DNA of 64,000 nucleotides from Macrosoma leucophasiata (GCA_036365455.1 JAWQUS010000022.1:6634001-6698000); one strand, 5' to 3'; shown: positions 19,742 to 31,261, counted from the stretch's first letter. Numbers and translations are program-made. The notes: generated from the letters alone by a model not told the origin.

Positions 19742-20275
19742 TCAAGTGGAAAGTAGCTGCCAAGTGCGAGACGGACTCGTTTTTTTAAAATTTATGTCTG
19801 AAGTTTGACAGATAAGCAAAGGGCCACCTGATGGAAAGTGGTCACCGTCGCCTATGATCATTTGCAACACCAGGTGAGTTGCCAACGTGCTGTCAGCCCT
19901 GACGCCATTTTTGAAGAATCCCATATTGTAGCACCTGGGGAACACCTCAAGTTCGTTCCACAATTTACACGTTCTGGGTAGGAACGAACGTGAAAACCGC
20001 ACCGTTGATCACTGCCAGGTGTCCAGTCGGTGAGGGTGGAACTCTCTTCGGCGGGTAGTGCGGTGTAGGAAAAGAGACGGTGGCACCATGTTCAACAGTT
20101 CAGCAGAGCACTCACCATTTATGTAGACTGTACAACACGCACAGACTCCCAATGTCTCTTCAGGCTTAGATGTTCGAGCCTGTCAGTAAGTCCTGGATCG
20201 TTAACAATTCGAACGGCGCGTTTTTGTAGGGAGTCAAGTGGACCATGCTGGCATTTTGGGGTTCCGTAGTAAAAT
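19742..20275 (-). pseudogene. Non-LTR retrotransposon RT C-terminus (R1/jockey-like), decayed
   Basis: On the minus strand the frames read QKRAVRIVNDPGLTDRLEHL, SLKRHW, FLPRTCKLWNELEVFPRCYN and FFKNGVRADSTLA. RA-x-R-[IV]-V, the SL-x-R block and RT-x-x-LWN-x-L-x-VFP are the usual C-terminal marks of lepidopteran R1/jockey-like LINEs. Frameshifts and a stop break it. The 3' end GGGCCACCTGATGGAAAGTG recurs at 33185-33282. Confidence 0.7.
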
Positions 20276-20319
20276 TTATCGGAAGTTTTTGAAAATGGGT
20301 GTTTATTATATTATTTTAT

Positions 20320-20598
20320 AGTGGTGCAGTTCCAGTGCAGGAACTCGAGGGCGTAGGCACCACCGCATTACCTAATCGATTGCCGCTAAATGGTACTGTT
20401 CAGCACTATCGTATTCCGGTTAGATGGTAATGTATGGCTCCGTAATAACTATCACAGAGACCTAACAACTTAGGTGTCAGAGATGGCAACGCATCTGCAT
20501 TTTTACCTCTACTCTTTGTGTGGGTGTCTTAAGGCTGCAGCCATCACTTAACATCAATGTGAGCTGCATGCTTTTTTCCCCCCTTCGTTACATAATAA
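20320..20598 (+). mobile_element. SINE-A, diverged copy
   Basis: GTGGTGCAGTTCCAGTGCAG to CCCCCCTTCGTTACATAA. Confidence 0.6.
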
Positions 20599-20702
20599 TG
20601 TGACATTTCATATAGAATGATTTAGATGACATGTCACGTAATTCTTGTAAAGAGGCGATATAACGCGGCTAGCCCGCCCCACTCCCGACCCAAGCACGAC
20701 CC

Positions 20703-20940
20703 GCGTGATCAGAATCAGAATCAGAAACTCATTAATTAATTTAGGGTGACAGGCCCCTCTTATGACACGTCAAAAACAAACAAAATAAATTAAAGTGAAT
20801 AACAATTGATATACATGTCAAACAAGATAAAAAATATATGTAAAGTCAAGAATTATCACTATTATAAAACTAAATATAATATGCTAATGTAAAAAGTATA
20901 TCAGTAGAATGTCTCATTTCCTCTTTACATGATCTTTATT
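20703..20940 (-). mobile_element. LINE-type 3' end with (GATTCT)n tail
   Basis: (AGAATC)n then GGGTGACAGGCCCCTCTTAT. The same sequence in direct orientation is at 54270-54502, ending CTGATTCTGATTCTGATTCT. Confidence 0.6.
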
Positions 20941-21304
20941 CCGCTTACCATCAACCGGTGTCTAGAGCGAAAGTTCCACCGCCCCTAATTCCATATGTGT
21001 TATGTGTCTAATGGCCTAAATAAAAATCCTCGCCTACCGGACCCGTAGAATTCAAGCTCGTATTAGACCATTTTGCAAACAAACCGGAATAGGATTAATT
21101 TTCAACAGACATCAACAAAATTCAATGTAATACTTGCGCTTGCGCATCAGTAAGGCGTTAGGTCGCGAGGCAAATTACATGCGACCTTCACCCAGTCGCT
21201 TTGAGATTTGAATCGTTTAACATTTTAGATAAGCAGTCGCTTGTTTACGCGAATATAAGTAACGGTTATTGATAATTTCATTTTTATTTAATATGAATGA
21301 ATTA

Positions 21305-22078
21305 AATAAATATAACTACGTAAAGAAAAACCGACTTCAAAACTGAAAAGTAAAAAATAAAGATTTAATTGTAATTAGGTATATACTACCTATTATTTAT
21401 ATGTGCTATTTACTAATAGGTTTGAAGTCGGTGCCAAGCCTTAAACAAATAATTATATTTTAATCACTTAAATATGAATACGAGAAAATTAAATACACTG
21501 CACAAAACGTAACCGGCGAATCGTGGGTGTTTGCATGTATGCTTGAATTCGTGCATTTACCTCTGCCTACCCCTTCGGGGATTACAGGCGTGAAGTTACG
21601 TTTTAATACAATGAAATGCCTACTTTAGTGATTTTGGCTTGGCACCGACTTCAAACCTATTAGTAAATAGCACATATAAATAATAGGTAGTATAGTATAT
21701 ACCTAATTACAATTAAATCTTTATTTTTTTACTTTTCAGTTTTGAAGTCGGTTTTTCTTAACGTAGTAATATTTATTTAAAACTTTTTAGTTTATTGCTG
21801 CATTGTCAATTAGATTAATGTTCACATCTGTAAATTTGTAAAATCTGACTCTTTTAGCTTCGTGATAATTAGATTGTTTAGGTGTGTCGATACAAAATTA
21901 TTACACGACAATACGAAATCAATTAAAAAAATTTATCCACGCAGGAGTAAATAAGCTGTGTTGTGTCGTCGATGAGTAAATGTGTCATCGTCACTTGTTG
22001 TCATGCGCATTAGGACTATCTAGGACGTCAGTGGATTCAACGCACTGTATGACAACTCGCCGTCTATTCTAATTCCTT
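21305..22078. mobile_element. About 770-bp element with long internal palindrome (copy 1)
   Basis: Arms of about 150 bp (21310-21450 and 21628-21770; core GAAAAACCGACTTCAAAACT) face each other around a loop that contains a SINE-B 3' piece (21528-21604). They are followed by about 300 bp starting TTTATTGCTGCATTG. The whole unit recurs at 27417-28133. Confidence 0.7.
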
Positions 22079-22319
22079 TAGTCTGAGGTGAAAGTAAGTA
22101 AAAAAATGCTCATAAAATAAAAACTGAATCAAATTTTTATGGGACCAATTCGAAACTATTCCGCATCAAACAAAGAAAGAATTACGTAAATCGATCTTGA
22201 AATCTCGGCGAAATTCACGTACATACATAAAAAAAAATAATTTAAAAAAATACCACCCGTATTGAGAACCTTCTCGTTTTTTGAACTCGGTTAATAATTG
22301 ATCATCTACATCAAAGTTT

Positions 22320-22598
22320 GGGCATATAGAAAGAATGTCGAATGAGCGAATGATTAAACAGATATACTCGTACAATGCGAATGTAAATGGTTGCAGAGGC
22401 CTAGGAAGTCTAAGAACGACCAACCATGACCATATAGCTCGAGTACTATCTGAGGGTGGGGTCAAAAGTCTTAGGAATCGGCGTGCATGTATCAGAATTA
22501 TGAATGTAGATGAAGCTCTGGAGGTGTGTCAGGACTGGGATGTCTGGCTCCACACTCTCTGGCTACCCCGTAAGAGACTTGGCGTGAAGATACATCAT
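22320..22598 (+). pseudogene. LINE RT C-terminal relic with ATACAT tail
   Basis: MSNERMIKQIY, GCRGLGSLRTTN, SLRNRRACIRIMNVDEALEV and CQDWDVW; second copy of the relic at 2289-2575. The end is GTGAAGATACATCATCATC. Confidence 0.6.
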
Positions 22599-22619
22599 CA
22601 TCATCATTTCAGCCTAAAA

Positions 22620-23462
22620 CAAAGCCGGGCCTGGCTTTGTTTCTGCTGGAAAAAAGCCTCTCCCCCAAAGATTAACACAACCAACGGTCCTGGGCCACCC
22701 TCATCTAGCGATTGGCCGCAACCTTCACCAGGGGTCTTCTTCTTAAGTTGGCGACCATAATTGCAATCCTGATTTTTGATGCTGCAGCACGAAATAGAGA
22801 ACGAGTGCTTAGGTTGAACCATTCTCTCAAATTTTTCAACCAGGATGTTCTTCTTCTACCAGGTCTCCTTTTGCCCTGAATCTTGCCTTGCAATATCAAT
22901 TGGAGAATTCGGTATTTGTCACCTCTCATTATATGTCCGAAATACTGCAGCTTCCACGCCTTGATAGTTCTGAGCAATTCCGCCATTTTATTCATTCGAC
23001 GCAGTACATTAGTAACCTTTTGGACCCATGGTATTCTGAGCATACGTCGTCACCAGGGGTGCGTTTGCCTATCGACATTCCTGTCAATTTTTACTTTAAA
23101 AGCAATAACAATAATATAAATAATATACTATTATCGCTTGTTTATCACCTACGAAAGCAAAAACATCAGTCAGATTATCACTACTGCCTTTAAAGCAGCT
23201 ACAAATCGTCGACAATGACAATGACGACAGCAATTTCGATAGGCGGACGGTCCCGAGGTCGTCGGACCGCCTCGCTGGAGACCTGCCTCCACTTCGTCTT
23301 CCGGGACGCGGTCGCCATACGAGAACTCTTCTGCAACAACGGCGAACGGTAGCTAGTAGAGCTGCCCGCTGCCACTTTAGTTTGAGTTACGCTATTCGTT
23401 GGGCTATGTCGGTTACTTTGGTTCTCGTGCGGATTTCATCATTTCTGATTCGATCACGCAGG
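22620..23462 (-). pseudogene. Decayed RTE-like LINE reverse transcriptase pieces
   Basis: On the minus strand: LRDRIRNDEIRTRTKVTDIA at 23462-23390 with a damaged VLEWRPR-like segment to 23256; MLRIPWVQKVTN and KLQYFGHIMRGDKYRILQLI at 23043-22880, with RPGRRRTSWLKNLREW; and MRVAQDRWLC and SLGERLF near 22700. These are familiar C-terminal motifs of RTE-type insect LINEs. The copy is interrupted by MITE-F (23058-23254) and stop codons. Confidence 0.65.
23058..23254. mobile_element. MITE-F copy
   Basis: GGGGTGCGTTTGCCTATCGA is mirrored by TTTCGATAGGCGGACGGTCC. A better-matched copy is at 58923-59157. Confidence 0.6.
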
Positions 23463-23716
23463 GAGCACAGGCTCCGTCACTGGAGATCTATTACCAGTAA
23501 AACTTCATTACAAACAAGTGTCAATAAAATTGGTAGATATATCTATTGTTGTCGATGCTAAGGCTATTTGCACACGTGTCGCGTCTTGGACTCGATTCTT
23601 ACGCGAATGCGACTCGACTTTGCGTATCCTATCCTGTAGTACTTCTACACTCGTCAGCCTGCGACGTGGTTCCTTATAATAGATGCAATCTATTTTCTAG
23701 CTAGTCATATATATAT

Positions 23717-23878
23717 TTCACTGGTGGTAGAGCTCCAGTGACGGAGCTCGCGGGCGTAGGCACCACCGCTTTACCTAATATACTTGCCGCTAAATGGTTC
23801 AGCACTATCGTGTTCCGGTCAGGTGATAATTAACGTACGGCCCTGTAATTTCCGGCACCGAGGCACAATACCTTAGGT
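23717..23878 (+). mobile_element. SINE-A 5' half
   Basis: TTCACTGGTGGTAGAGCTCC to AATACCTTAGG. A further minus-strand scrap is at 23463-23503. Confidence 0.7.
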
Positions 23879-24054
23879 TGGGACCCACAGGGGTGCTCTT
23901 AGGCAGTTGCGCTAAATTTATCTAGGCTGAGAGCGCCCTCTATGCTTGCCTATATCAGTCCATTAAAAAGAAAACAACGAGTTGCACTGCACACGCAGTG
24001 CCGGCAGTAGTCAAAATTTGACTGTTTACTTAGAGCATTTTTTTTTGTTTTGTT

Positions 24055-24215
24055 GCGCCACCACCACCACCTACACCATCAATGCCACAAACGCCATTAA
24101 CGCCACCAATGCCACCAACACCACCAACGACATTAACTTCACCAATACCAACAATACCACCAACACCTCCAACACCTCCAACACTTCCAAAATCACCACC
24201 ACCATGACAGTTGTC
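24055..24215. repeat. Imperfect CAN-trinucleotide minisatellite
   Basis: ACCACCACCACC with AATGCCACCAA and ACACCTCCA variants. The minus-strand Gly-rich open frame across it is a by-product. Confidence 0.85.
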
Positions 24216-24257
24216 ATTGGGTCCCCAAAAAGTAGGCGGATGCAATTGTAGTCACGT

Positions 24258-24352
24258 GTTAGTCTTACGCATTTTCGACCAGGGTCACGTGTCCTGACGC
24301 GAATTTAACATTTTCTATCACAAAAAGTGGCGCCGCTAAAGAAAATTACACT
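24258..24352. repeat. GTGTCCTGACGCG repeat
   Basis: CTTACGCATTTTCGACCAGG to CGCCGCTAAAGAAAATTACA; shared with 58478-58572. Confidence 0.5.
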
Positions 24353-24844
24353 TAAAAAAAAGCGAGCAAGTCGTCTAGTGCGCGAATGGATTAAACCTGG
24401 ATTTCGCCACATACAAAATCCTTGACCATCCGTGCGTCCACGCAGTTCGGCGATTGGATTGGAAAGTAAAAGTAAATGCTAGGTTCCCACGATACACATA
24501 CCCGTCTCACATTCACCCGTACGTAAGACAAGGACGGCCTGTATATTCCCTTATCCGGGTTTATCCTAGCATCTTTTCTATATGGAATTGAATGCTCGGG
24601 ATTGGTCCGATAGTCGGAGTAATTGTATTGTGTTTTCGACGTAATGTTCGATGCGTTACTTCGTGTGGGTGTTTTGCTGAAGGGACGGGATGAGATGGTC
24701 GTAACGATAGCAGAGAATATGTAATGTACGGGGGGGTCGTTGGGCCTACCTTTGAGGTGCTGGTTTCTCCTCGGGGGTGGGCGAGCTCAGGCCTGGCTCC
24801 CGTGACGTGGGTCCATAGGTTGCTGGTGGAGCTTGAATCCTTAA

Positions 24845-25071
24845 GAGTTTGTACACGAGGGGTCTGTTACTCGGTTACACACACGCACAGACACTATAGA
24901 AGATGATCGTAGTCACGTAAGTCCACACGTGGTACGCGGCGTGGGCGACTCGCGATCGACGAAAGTTTATAGAAATGTTATATTTGAGAATACGCTTGAT
25001 TACGCGGCGTATCTCACCAACGACACACAAGGCAATGATGGCCCGACGGTGGATCCGTCATACAAGTTTTG
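24845..25071 (+). other. Open stretch of about 75 codons, unassigned
   Basis: A stop-to-stop frame without ATG ends ENTLDYAAYLTNDTQGNDGP, then TVDPSYKF and TGA. Composition looks protein-like but I recognise no family. The preceding GGGCGAGCTCAGGCCTGGCT sequence may be retroelement-derived. Neither splice sites nor a start are convincing. Confidence 0.2.
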
Positions 25072-25127
25072 AAAACTACCCACAAGTTGTGTTTTCTCTT
25101 AATAATAAAATCTACCTATCGTTTCTG

Positions 25128-25348
25128 TACGGAACATGTAATAATACTACGTTTAGAATGGACACTTCGACGTCCCGCCCGATTTCCCCGCATCACCCAA
25201 CCTTTTCCCCTCTTATGGGCGACGGTTGGTATTTTCTACGTGCTACGCACTCAGGTGCACGTGTAAATACACGTCACTGATTGATGTCTGTGTAAAATAG
25301 ACCAAATTAAGCGTTTGTATGGAATTTTGGCGGAGTGTCCGCGGTGTG
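25128..25348 (+). mobile_element. hAT-like MITE B
   Basis: CATGTAATAATACTACGTTT to GTGTCCGCGGTGT. Confidence 0.75.
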
Positions 25349-25459
25349 GCGATAGGTTGACTTCTATCCTATCGAGCATTATGTCGTCCTTTCTATCCCC
25401 GCATTTACGCTCATCCATATATAAATAAATACGCGTTGAACATTTGCATGACTGCAGCT

Positions 25460-25744
25460 AATTTTTTTTTTGTAACGAATGTTGCTGCAAATAAGCATGC
25501 AGTTCACATTGATGTAAAGTGATGACTGCAGCCTTTAGACACTTACACAAAGACCAAAGTCAATATGCGTTACCACTCCTGAGGCCTAAGGTGTTATGCC
25601 TCTGTGCCGGAAATTACAGGGCTGTACATTACCACCTGACCGGAACACGATAGTGCTGAACACTACCATTTAGCGGCAAGTATATTAGGTAATGCGGTGG
25701 TGCCTACGCCCGCGAGCTCCGTCACTGGATCTCTACCACCAGTA
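25460..25744 (-). mobile_element. SINE-A, full-length copy
   Basis: T run, GCAAATAAGCATGCAGTTCA to CTGGATCTCTACCACCAGT. Confidence 0.85.
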
Positions 25745-25989
25745 AAGACACATCACATGGATGTTCAGTGACGACTGCAGCCTTCATTCAAACCAGAGGT
25801 CAAAATACAGATGCGTTGCCACCCCAGAGACCTTAGTTATTATGTCTCTGTGATAGTTATTACGGGGCCATACATTACCATCTAACCAGAACACGATAGT
25901 GCTGAACACTACCATTTGGCGGCTGATAGATTGGGCAATGCGGTGCCTGCACCATCGAGCTCCTACACTGGAACTATATCACCAGTAGA
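25745..25989 (-). mobile_element. SINE-A, older copy in tandem
   Basis: Joined head to tail with the preceding copy. TGGATGTTCAGTGACGACTG to GAACTATATCACCAGTAG. Confidence 0.65.
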
Positions 25990-26004
25990 ATTATCACACT
26001 AATA

Positions 26005-27066
26005 TTGGTTGGGGAAAAAGTTTCTTCGCATTTTTTAAGATAATTAAAAACATTTTTTAATATAGTTTATTTAAATTTAACTAAAGTATGTATGTACCAT
26101 TTTGTTCGATAACCTTTTGCCATCTTGTAGGTAGGAACATGATCCCATTGCTATAAAAATTTTGGGACTTCTCATCAAAATACCGCGACAAGTGGATTTG
26201 GCAGTCCTCTCGTGATGACTCTCTTAACCTAACATTGCATTAAGAATTCTGAAGAGACCGAAACAGGTGGAAATCTGAAGGTGCAGGGTCAGGACCATAC
26301 GGCGGATGCATTAACACCTCCCAGCCAAACTCTCTTAATTTTTGCTGAGTGGCTATAGATGTGTGAGGTCTAGCGTTATCATGATGAAACACCACACCCC
26401 TTCTGTTGTTCAATTCCGGCCGCTTTCTCTCAACTTCTTGCTTTAATCTCAGCAGTTGTTCGCAGTAGAGTTCAGAATCGATAGTCCTGCCTGGTGGTAA
26501 TAGCTCATAATGAATAATGCCCTTCCAATCCCACCACACACACAACATCACCTTATTGCGAGTTAACCCGGGTTTCGCCACAGTCTGTGAAGCCTGACCG
26601 GCCTTTGACCACAACCTTTTTCGCACGTTCTTGTCGTACGTGATCCACTTTTCATCACCAGTTATCAGCTTCTTCAAAAATGATTCGGTTTCATTACGTC
26701 GTAATAAAGAATCACAAATGAGTACACGGTTCATTAGGTTTCTTTCAGTGAGCTCGTGAGGTACCCAAATATCGAGCTGTTTTTTTTACCCAGCTTTTTT
26801 CAAATGCGCCAAAACTGTTTTGTGATCAATTCTCAGTTCTTCAGCTACGTCGTAACTATTGATATGTCGATCTTGCTCCACTTTTTCAAAAATGGCATTC
26901 ATTTTATCCGTAATAGGGCGACCAGAGCGCGGTGCATCTTTGACATCAAAATTTCCGGATTGAAAACGCTTAAACCAAATTTGTGCTACTCTCACAGACA
27001 CTGCACTAGGTCCATAAACATTCAAGTTCATACATACTATAATGCGAAAAGATTTTTTCCCCAACC
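26005..27066 (-). mobile_element. mariner transposon with broken transposase
   Basis: The left end TTGGTTGGGGAAAAAGTTTC and right end GATTTTTTCCCCAACC are inverted, with TA on both outer sides. The minus-strand transposase shows WFKRFQSGNFDVKD and PRSGRP (27000-26930), then after a frameshift TGDEKWITYD, HHDNARPHTS and YGPDPAPSDFH (26734-26240), giving the D,D34D catalytic spacing of mariner. The N-terminal 45 or so residues are deleted, and a run of A in the minus-strand frame near 26790 breaks the reading. Inactive. Confidence 0.9.
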
Positions 27067-27067
27067 T

Positions 27068-27292
27068 ATTAATATAAATGTGAAAGTTCCTTTGTTTAGA
27101 TGTTTGTCCGTCAATCACGCTGAAACTACGTAACGGATTTTGATGAAATTTGTTGTACAGAGAGGGTATTAGCTGACTTAGATTATAGGATACCTTTATC
27201 TCGAAAATGTTCCTGTGGGATGATTCGATGACACAGGTTACGTGAACAGCGACCTACACGCGGGCGGAGCCGCGGGCAACAGCTAGTATACT
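27068..27292 (+). repeat. Helitron-like non-autonomous fragment
   Basis: TATTAATATAAATGTGAAAG to GGAGCCGCGGGCAACAGCTAGT-type end. It adjoins the mariner end. Confidence 0.45.
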
Positions 27293-27330
27293 AGTAGTAG
27301 TAGTTTACTAAACGATGGTGTTTTTCGCAG

Positions 27331-27387
27331 GATGACAGGGAGGGGGCGGGGCGCCGAGAGGGTGCCGTGCTGCCCAACACAATGGAG
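27331..27387 (+). CDS. Probable micro-exon of the KLF3/8/12-like gene
   Basis: A 57-nt exon with acceptor GTTTTTCGCAG and donor GAG|gtaagc. It is GC-rich in an AT-rich setting. Phase 0 reading gives DDREGAGRREGAVLPNTME, joining MVYM before and ACEPPVQ after in one frame. The second frame is also open, so the assignment depends on the other exons. Confidence 0.4.
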
Positions 27388-27416
27388 GTAAGCTACTTCA
27401 TAAATATCTACTAAAA

Positions 27417-28133
27417 ATGAAAATAAATATAACTACGTTTAGAAAAACCGACTTCAAAACTGAAAAGTAAAAAATAATAAACTAATAGGTAATTTACTAA
27501 TAGGTTTGAAGTCGGTGCCAAACCTTAAACCAATAATTATGTTTTAATCACTTAAATATGAATACGAGCAAATTAATACACTGAACAAAACGTTACCGGC
27601 GAATCGTGGGTGTTTGCATGTATGCTTGAATTCATGCATTTACCTATGCCTACCCCTTCGGGGATTACAGGCGTGATGAAATGCCTACTTTAGTGATTTT
27701 GGCTTGGCACCGACTTCAAACCTATTAGTAAATTACCTATTATTATTTATTATTATTATTTTTATTATTTTTATTTACTTTTCAGTTTTGAAGTCGGTTT
27801 TTCTTAACGTAGTTATATTTATTTAATACTTTTTAGTTTATTGCTGCATTGCCAATTAGATTAATGTTCACATCTGTAAATTTGTAAAATCTGACTCTTT
27901 TAGCTTCGTGATAATTATATTGTTTAGGTGTGTCGATACAAAATTATTACACGACAATACGAAATCAATTAAAAAAAATTATCCACGAAGGAGTAAATAA
28001 GCTGTGTTATGTCGTCGATGAGTAAATGTGTCATTGTCACTTGTTGTCATCTTGTTGTCATGCGCATTAGGACTATCTAGGACGTCAGTGGATTCAACGC
28101 ACTGTATGACAACTCGCCGTCTATTCTTATTCC
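27417..28133. mobile_element. About 720-bp element with long internal palindrome (copy 2)
   Basis: Second copy of 21305-22078, with shorter arms but the same SINE-B piece in the loop (27590-27674) and the same right-hand 300 bp ending AACTCGCCGTCTATTCTTAT. It starts 29 bases after the micro-exon donor. Confidence 0.7.
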
Positions 28134-28310
28134 TCATCGACTATGGAACCAATAGACACCTTATGTAGGGCGAACGGTTTCTGTCAACGCATACGCTAAA
28201 TCTAGCTGATATTATCCGCCATCTTAAATTGTTCATTTAATACCAACCACTTCCGTGATCTGAGAGTACATAAAATTTTCAAAAATAAAACGAATAAAAT
28301 AAAACATAAG

Positions 28311-28768
28311 ATGCCGAGTTGTAGTGTGAGATGGTGCAGTAAAACCACTAACACTTCTAATTTGAAAAAGGATGGTATTTGTTTTCACCGGTCAGTATTA
28401 ATAGGTTGGGGAAAAAGTCTTTTCGCATTATAGTATGTATGAACTTGTAATAAAATCTCTTTGGCTGTAGTATTTGTATCTGGCCGGTTTTGGTATCATT
28501 GAAAGTTAAAATTTTAAAGAACATAATTCCAAATTCAAATTAGGCAAATGTGTGATTTTCATTTGTTTTTCGTAGTGTCAAAATGAGGGAATCTAATAAA
28601 GAAATTCGATACATTTTAAAATTTTACTACATAAGAGGTAAAAATGCAACGCAAGCCGCGAAAAAAAGTTTCCAAGTATCTAAGGAGATGTTGCGAGCTC
28701 GGCTCTGGTTCGTACACGTCCTCAAAAAATGGGTAAATGAAAGAAGAATCCGAAAAAAATACAATTAA
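28311..28768 (+). pseudogene. THAP zinc-finger gene fragment split by mariner
   Basis: ATG at 28311 opens MPSCSVRWCSKTTN...GICFHR, the classic start of a THAP domain (MP-x-C...C, then FHR). At 28392 it runs into a mariner end. After the mariner piece the frame resumes at 28667 with FQVSKEMLRARLW and VLKKWVNERR, matching the later THAP helix (KKW) before a stop at 28766. The expected final C-x2-H pair is absent, so the domain would not fold as a zinc finger. Upstream, CCGCCATCTTAAATTG is a YY1/Pho-like site. Confidence 0.55.
28404..28667 (+). mobile_element. mariner 5' fragment inside the THAP frame
   Basis: GGTTGGGGAAAAAGTCTTTT, then an open frame MRESNKEIRYILKFYYIRGK, the N-terminal helix-turn-helix start of a mariner transposase. 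It breaks off at AAKK. It carries the part missing from the copy at 26005-27066. From 28769 to 29340 the sequence is AT-rich and no gene is recognised. Confidence 0.7.
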
Positions 28769-29994
28769 TTTATTCAAGAATATATTTTAGAGTTACAACC
28801 ACATTTAATTAAAACGATTTTATCATTTTCAATCATGTTCAAAATGTAGCTATACAGCCGACGCTTGGGATAGTACCTATGTATATAAAACAAAACTAAT
28901 GCTATATGTATCGTACCGTAACGTACCTTTTTTTCTCCTACTTGGAGAAAACTATATTGGACTATATAATCAAAAAACTATTTAAAAAAATGAAAATGTC
29001 AAAATGACATCGCTCGCCATATTTGCCATGTTGGTTTTGAGTTGCAATTCTACCTGCAAATAATGTTTTGTAACTGCAAACAAAGTAAATAAATGAAAAT
29101 ATGCAATAAAAAACGTTTTTATATTCATTTTGCCTGTTAATAATATTGTGTACAATACATGGCCGGAGGTCCATATATTTTTGCAACATCTCCTTTTGCC
29201 TATATTTGGCCCGCGATATCTCACGATACTAAACTATTCAGATGACGTAAGGATAAATGACAAATCAATAGATCAATTAAATGATAACTATCTATCTGTA
29301 TTCAAATGGGATGTCAAATTAGTGGGATCGTGACTGTATTGTGAAACCAGATCCTGTTAGGAAGTGGCAGTTCGGATTTCAAATGCTCAAGGTGTAATAG
29401 GTGTGTTATAATACGAATGTTTTTACAGTAGATGCTGAAAACGATCAAATTACGGTGTTTTTTTTTTTATTATGGCATCGCTATTACGCATAATACCAGT
29501 GTCAAGTAAAACGATATTTCGTATTTATTTAAAGCAGCGTAGAAGTTAGTATATATAGTCAGTCAATTATTTATTAAGTATGACAGTCAAGTACGTTATT
29601 CGAGTAAAGCGATGGCTACTTTACCAGAACATTTACAATGAAGTTTTGGAGGCTACCTGAAAGGTCGTGTTTTCGCACTGTTATTCTATTTCACTATACA
29701 CGGGCACTGTAACAAACCTATATCAAACAAAATGCCACCAACTTTATTCAATATAATTTAAAAATACACCAAGAAAATGAAATAAAATAAGAGCACCACA
29801 CGCCACTTTCAAGGTTCCCCCCAAAACTCAATTACGGTGTTGACAACACTATTATAGTGTAGTTGGGATAACTGGTTCTACGTATAGCGACACACCGTGG
29901 ACGGGGGGCATAATTGGGACCCACCGCAGCGCGTCGGGCTAGGATGTCAAACTAGTAGAATCGAATATTGTGAAACAGATCCTTTTGGGAAGAC

Positions 29995-30190
29995 AGACTA
30001 CCTATCAACGCTGGTGTGCCGCAAGGTTCTGTGCTATCACCCGCGCTTTTTCTTCTACATATCAATGAAATATTGGAGCAAAACTCCAAAAGGGTGCCCA
30101 GATCAGCTTCATGTCGATCAGAAGATATTATCTAATCGACTCTGGTTTTCGTCTCGGACCCAGTGCTGCACGGATGTCAGTCAGCTATAA
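29995..30190 (+). pseudogene. LINE reverse-transcriptase fragment
   Basis: One frame reads INAGVPQGSVLSPALFLLHI, then NEILE. This is the conserved GVPQGS-x-LSP-x-LF motif of non-LTR reverse transcriptases. The words GGATGTCAAA and ATTGTGAAAC just before it also occur at 29310-29350, so the 29225-29990 stretch is partly duplicated and otherwise unassigned. Confidence 0.6.
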
Positions 30191-30226
30191 GTGTGTGTAC
30201 CTATTAATTAAATAATCTGCGCTTAT

Positions 30227-30805
30227 AATCCTACTACTATTATAAAGGCGAAAGTTTGTAAGTATGGATGTATGGATGTTTGTTACTCTTTCACGTAAAA
30301 ACTACTGAATGGATTTGAATGAAACTTTACCACAATATAGCTTATACATCAGAATAACACATAGGCTATAGCTTATACATCAGAATAACACATAGGCTAC
30401 AATTTTTGAGGTTTTTAATGTGAGGTCGTAGAAAAAACACATTTTTTGCGCTTACATTGCAAACGCTGACTGAATCCTACAAGATAGATCAAAACAATTT
30501 ACTACAGTATTGTACAACTTAAAAAGGTCTACAAAAAAGTCCGTGATGGTATATGTTTATCTCTTAGGAATAACCCACAATAACCATTTTTTATCCTTTA
30601 CTTTGTACGAGAAATAATGGCTTATTTACGAAGCGATTTTAAGCAATACAGTAAATGTAGTTTATAGGAGCATACTGCAGTAGCTACCTATGTAGGCCTA
30701 TGATTAGGGCTCTGCAGTGCTTAGTTACCGTATTTCTTACTTATTACTAGACTAGACGGGACGAACCTGAAGTCCACGCGAACGAAGTCGCGGGCAAAAG
30801 CTAGT
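30227..30805 (+). repeat. Helitron-like non-autonomous element
   Basis: CTACTATTATAAAGGCGAAA to CGAAGTCGCGGGCAAAAGCTAGT-type end; an internal 36-bp tandem duplication containing AGCTTATACATCAGAATAAC is at 30343-30400. It is followed by a related truncated copy at 30815-31180. Confidence 0.5.
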
Positions 30806-31261
30806 ATAATAATAATTATGATTATAATGTTATAAAGAGGAAAACTTTGCTTGTATGTTTGTTTGGTTGTATCGAATAGGCTCAAAAACTACTTTACTGA
30901 TTTTAAAAATTCTTTCACTATTCGAGAACTACATTATCCACGAGTAACATAGGCTATATTTTATTTCGGAAAAAAATAGGGCTTCGTAAGATTATTGGGT
31001 TTTTTGGACACAATGCGTAAAAAATCAACGAGAAAAGTTAATTATTTTGCGTACGCTGCCTAAACTGTAAAAGATAGAATTATAAAATGTTCTGATTAAT
31101 TGTAGATCTTATAAATATCTACAAAAAAGGTCCGCGACATACTATACCTATCTATGTCGAGTGAGACACAACAACCATTTTTTTATTTAAAAATCTTGAA
31201 TTTCTTTGGACTACATTTAAACGCGTTTATTTTACTCATGTTATTTATTTTTGTCAAAATA

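Noticed and set aside
24030..24245. Minus-strand Gly/Val-rich protein
   Set aside because: It is the translation of a trinucleotide minisatellite; the same applies to 57970-58260.
26756..27133. 125-codon + strand frame
   Set aside because: Antisense shadow of the mariner transposase.
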